Shown here one piece after another: positions 61,694 through 64,000 of a DNA stretch of 64,000 bases. The first letter of the stretch is position 1, and each line of letters starts with the position of its first letter. The notes beneath the pieces were generated by a model, which was not told the origin of the DNA, made no database searches, and saw only the letters and a program-made list of their open reading frames with translations. The DNA comes from Paenibacillus sp. (GTDB taxonomy: Bacteria > Bacillota > Bacilli > Paenibacillales > Paenibacillaceae). A program made the position numbers and the translations under genes. Location of the stretch: positions 62,001 through 126,000 of the forward strand of contig JAFWEX010000129.1 of NCBI GenBank assembly GCA_017512705.1. The letters run 5' to 3'.

Positions 61694-62674
61694 ATGCAAT
61701 ATTCGTATTTGGGTAAATCTGGACTTAAAGTCAGCCGCATTTGTCTTGGAACGATGAATTTTGGACCGGCTACGGATGAGAAAGAGGCGTTCCGCATTAT
61801 GGACGCAGCTCTGGATGCTGGCGTAAACTTTTTTGATACCGCTAACATTTACGGCTGGGGTGAAAATTCCGGTTTAACAGAGGAGATCATAGGACGCTGG
61901 TTCAAACAAGGCGGCGGCCGGCGTGAAAAAGTTGTACTCGCCACGAAAGTCTATGGTTCCATGCATGATGAAAAAGATGGCCCGAATAACGAAGCAGGTC
62001 TCTCCGCATATAAAATCAGACGTCACCTGGATGGTTCTCTACAGCGTCTTCAAACGGATCATATCGAGTTGTACCAGATGCACCATGTCGATCCAGCCGT
62101 AACGTGGGACGAGCTATGGGGAGCCTTCGAACATGCGGTACATCAAGGAAAAATCGGATATGTCGGCTCTAGCAATTTTGCAGCTTGGCAGATCGCTATA
62201 GCCCAGAGTGAAGCAAAAAATCGTCATTTCCTTGGCCTAGTATCCGAGCAGCACAAATACAGCCTTAACTGCCGTCTCCCTGAACTGGAAGTATTGCCAG
62301 CTGCTCAAGCGCTGGGACTCGGTATCATTCCATGGAGCCCGCTGGATGGTGGATTGTTGGGACGCAATGCATTGCAGAAAATGGAAGGAACGCGCAGTGG
62401 AGGAATCGCAGAGCGAATTGAGCGCCATCAGGCTCAGCTTGAAGATTTTGCTTCGCTTTGCCGTGATCTTGGTGAGCCGCAGGATACGGTTGCCCTTGCA
62501 TGGGTAGCTGCCAACCCAGCTGTAACTGCACCAATCATTGGTCCACGTACATTGGAGCAATTCGAGACTGCATTGAAATGCCTCGACCTTACGCTGGATG
62601 AATCTACACTCCGACGTTTGGATGAGATATTCCCAGGACCTGGTGGACACTCACCTAACGCATACGCGTGGTAG
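61694..62674 (+). CDS. aldo/keto reductase
   Basis: A 326-residue TIM-barrel oxidoreductase. Catalytic tetrad residues are Asp in 'NFFDTANIYGWGENSG', its following Tyr, Lys in 'VLATKVYGSM' and His in 'QMHHVDPAVTWDE'. NADPH-binding elements near the C-terminus ('TAPIIGPRTLEQFETALKCL') fit the YccK/YajO-type AKRs. Substrate unknown. ATG at 61694 lies 9 bp after GGAGGG; an ATG 9 bp earlier would have no spacing. It lies on the plus strand between leuB and leuA. Confidence 0.88.
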   Translation: MQYSYLGKSGLKVSRICLGTMNFGPATDEKEAFRIMDAALDAGVNFFDTANIYGWGENSGLTEEIIGRWFKQGGGRREKVVLATKVYGSMHDEKDGPNNEAGLSAYKIRRHLDGSLQRLQTDHIELYQMHHVDPAVTWDELWGAFEHAVHQGKIGYVGSSNFAAWQIAIAQSEAKNRHFLGLVSEQHKYSLNCRLPELEVLPAAQALGLGIIPWSPLDGGLLGRNALQKMEGTRSGGIAERIERHQAQLEDFASLCRDLGEPQDTVALAWVAANPAVTAPIIGPRTLEQFETALKCLDLTLDESTLRRLDEIFPGPGGHSPNAYAW

Positions 62675-62699
62675 AGAAAAATACCAGTACTTAAAAATG

Positions 62700-62794
62700 A
62701 AAAAGTCTGACTCCTTCTGAACGATCCGTGTAGTATAGATCTGTTACATTATCCACACTACATCGGCAGTTCATTTCAAGGGGTCAGACTTTTT
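62700..62794. terminator. large bidirectional terminator
   Basis: AAAAAGTCTGAC...GTCAGACTTTTT encloses a nested stem (GTGTAGT/ACACTAC and CTGAAC/GTTCA). T-runs occur on both strands, so it ends the aldo/keto reductase (+) and leuA (-) transcripts. Confidence 0.85.
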
Positions 62795-62875
62795 AGGTGG
62801 TGCAGATTTAGTATCTCGGACTAGTTAGTATGTTCGCATGTTTAAGAAACAGTTCTACCAACACGCCGTGTCCAT

Positions 62876-64000
62876 CTACAAATTAACATTTACACGGTTT
62901 GTGTAGGTTTTACGTTTTTCAATCAATTGGTTTAGACCGTCTACATACGCACGAGCACTCGCACCAAGAATATCTGTGCTTACACCACGTCCTTGAACAG
63001 AAACTTGATTCTGTGTCAGTACGACATGTACTTCACCAAGCGCATCTTTGCCGTGTGTTACCGATTTAATGGAATAGTCTGACAGCGTGACCTCTTCCCC
63101 GCTAACCTGATCAATAGCATTATAGATCGCATCTACTGAACCGTTACCTTCAGCCTGTTTTTCCACCGTATCCCCATCCAGTTTGGCAATGCGGACCTTA
63201 GCTGTAGGCACCGATTCATCACCGTACGTTACAAAGATGGATTCCGGCTTATACACTTCAGGTGCGTCCTGCAATTTTTCTTCAATCACAGCAAGCAGAT
63301 CTTCATCGGTAACTTCTTTTTTCTTGTCTGCTAGATCTTTAAATTGAGCAAAAGCCCGGTTCAATGCCTCTTCTTCCAGTTCATAACCGAGGTCAATTAA
63401 GCGCTCACGGAATGCATGACGTCCAGAATGTTTACCGAGCACCAGCTTGCTCTCTTTCAGACCAATCGTTTCTGGAGTCATAATCTCGTAGGTTGTTTTT
63501 TCCTTCAACATACCATCTTGGTGAATACCCGATTCATGAGCGAAGGCATTTGCACCAACAATCGCTTTGTTCCCAGGGACAACCATTCCCGTCAGACGGC
63601 TTACCAAACGGCTGGTACGAGCGATCTCTGACAATTGCAGTGTGGTTTTCGCCTGGAAAAACTCCTGGCGTGTTTCCAGTGCCATCGCAATTTCTTCAAT
63701 AGCTGTATTGCCTGCACGTTCTCCAATACCATTGATCGTTCCTTCAATCTGATCGGCACCGTTCAGTATAGCCGCCAGTGTATTGGCTGTCGCCATGCCA
63801 AGATCATTATGACAGTGCGCACTCAACTGAACTTTATCAATGTTGTGAACATTTTCTTTCAAGTGTTTGAAAATATTACCGTATTCATACGGACTCAGAT
63901 AGCCAACCGTATCCGGAATATTAACAACTGAAGCACCTTCTTCAACCGCCATATTCACCATTTCCACAAGGAAATCATATTCCGTACGTCCCGCATCCTC
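62876..64000 (-). CDS. leuA: 2-isopropylmalate synthase, C-terminal part (5' end beyond window)
   Basis: The frame is open from the window edge to the stop at 62876, 375 codons. It holds the end of the TIM barrel ('EDAGRTEYDFLVEMVNMAVE', 'VQLSAHCHNDLGMATANTLA' with the metal-binding HxH) and the C-terminal LeuA dimer domain (last ~130 codons, 'VFYKPESIFVTYGDESVPTA'-like) ending in 'KTYTNRVNVNL'. LeuA condenses acetyl-CoA with 2-ketoisovalerate, the first step of leucine synthesis, and is feedback-inhibited through the C-terminal domain. Any T-box or promoter lies beyond the window. Confidence 0.95.
   Translation of the reverse strand, partial: EDAGRTEYDFLVEMVNMAVEEGASVVNIPDTVGYLSPYEYGNIFKHLKENVHNIDKVQLSAHCHNDLGMATANTLAAILNGADQIEGTINGIGERAGNTAIEEIAMALETRQEFFQAKTTLQLSEIARTSRLVSRLTGMVVPGNKAIVGANAFAHESGIHQDGMLKEKTTYEIMTPETIGLKESKLVLGKHSGRHAFRERLIDLGYELEEEALNRAFAQFKDLADKKKEVTDEDLLAVIEEKLQDAPEVYKPESIFVTYGDESVPTAKVRIAKLDGDTVEKQAEGNGSVDAIYNAIDQVSGEEVTLSDYSIKSVTHGKDALGEVHVVLTQNQVSVQGRGVSTDILGASARAYVDGLNQLIEKRKTYTNRVNVNL

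Overview
The window looks like a piece of the main chromosome of a Paenibacillus-type endospore former (Firmicutes, Bacillales). This is inferred from protein family content, spore genes (gamma SASP, CotF-like coat protein, YtxC, Spo0E phosphatase, a KinA-type kinase), two T-box leaders (thrS, pheST), a SAM-I riboswitch, AGGAGG ribosome binding sites and intrinsic terminators after most units. No phage, insertion sequence, CRISPR array or rRNA operon was seen.

Layout. 1-5.3 kb: start of an HtrA-type protease, a LiaF-LiaS-LiaR envelope-stress operon with a perfect palindrome upstream, a gamma SASP gene behind a textbook sigma-G promoter, and a 3D-domain exported protein. 5.4-8.8 kb: T-box regulated thrS and sporulation gene ytxC. 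8.9-12.5 kb (plus strand): an orphan membrane protein, a KhtT/KhtU K+/H+ antiporter and a YitT-family protein. 12.5-14.5 kb: a two-gene sugar-oxidation unit (alcohol dehydrogenase plus aldo/keto reductase). 14.7-19.7 kb: mqnC (menaquinone via futalosine), then the methionine genes metA and metI-metC under SAM-riboswitch control; metC carries an in-frame amber codon. 19.8-26.6 kb: corA behind a long structured leader, then an HRDC protein, a ROK fructokinase, a MOSC protein, an exported glycosidase-like protein, a 5'-3' exonuclease and an ArsC/Spx-like protein. 26.7-27.1 kb: five tandem copies of an 80-bp repeat. 27.1-36.9 kb: RluA, cobalamin adenosyltransferase and CobU, a lipoprotein, Spo0E, alanine aminotransferase and its Lrp regulator, spore coat genes, an oxidoreductase, an MFS transporter and small membrane or zinc-ribbon proteins.

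37-49.4 kb carries mutS2, pheS-pheT and a very large ZapA fused to a coiled coil. The gene order matches B. subtilis pheST-zapA-mutSB-yshE, except that the usual cvpA/polX pair is replaced by two plus-strand genes. An ABC-F ATPase follows, with an attenuator in its leader, then tRNA-Gly and tRNA-Pro. 50-58 kb: a c-di-GMP signalling protein with a Spo0A-box candidate, a DRE-TIM aldolase-like enzyme, a MoxR/DUF58/DUF4129 cluster and a PAS histidine kinase. 58.7-64 kb: a small zinc protein, a PerR-controlled 2-Cys peroxiredoxin, leuB, an aldo/keto reductase and the 3' part of leuA.

Most of the window is ordinary core genome. The points most worth a second look are the ZapA fusion, the ABC-F attenuation leader, the metC nonsense codon, the 80-bp tandem repeat, the corA leader and several well-formed regulatory sites (PerR, LiaR-like, sigma-G, Spo0A).
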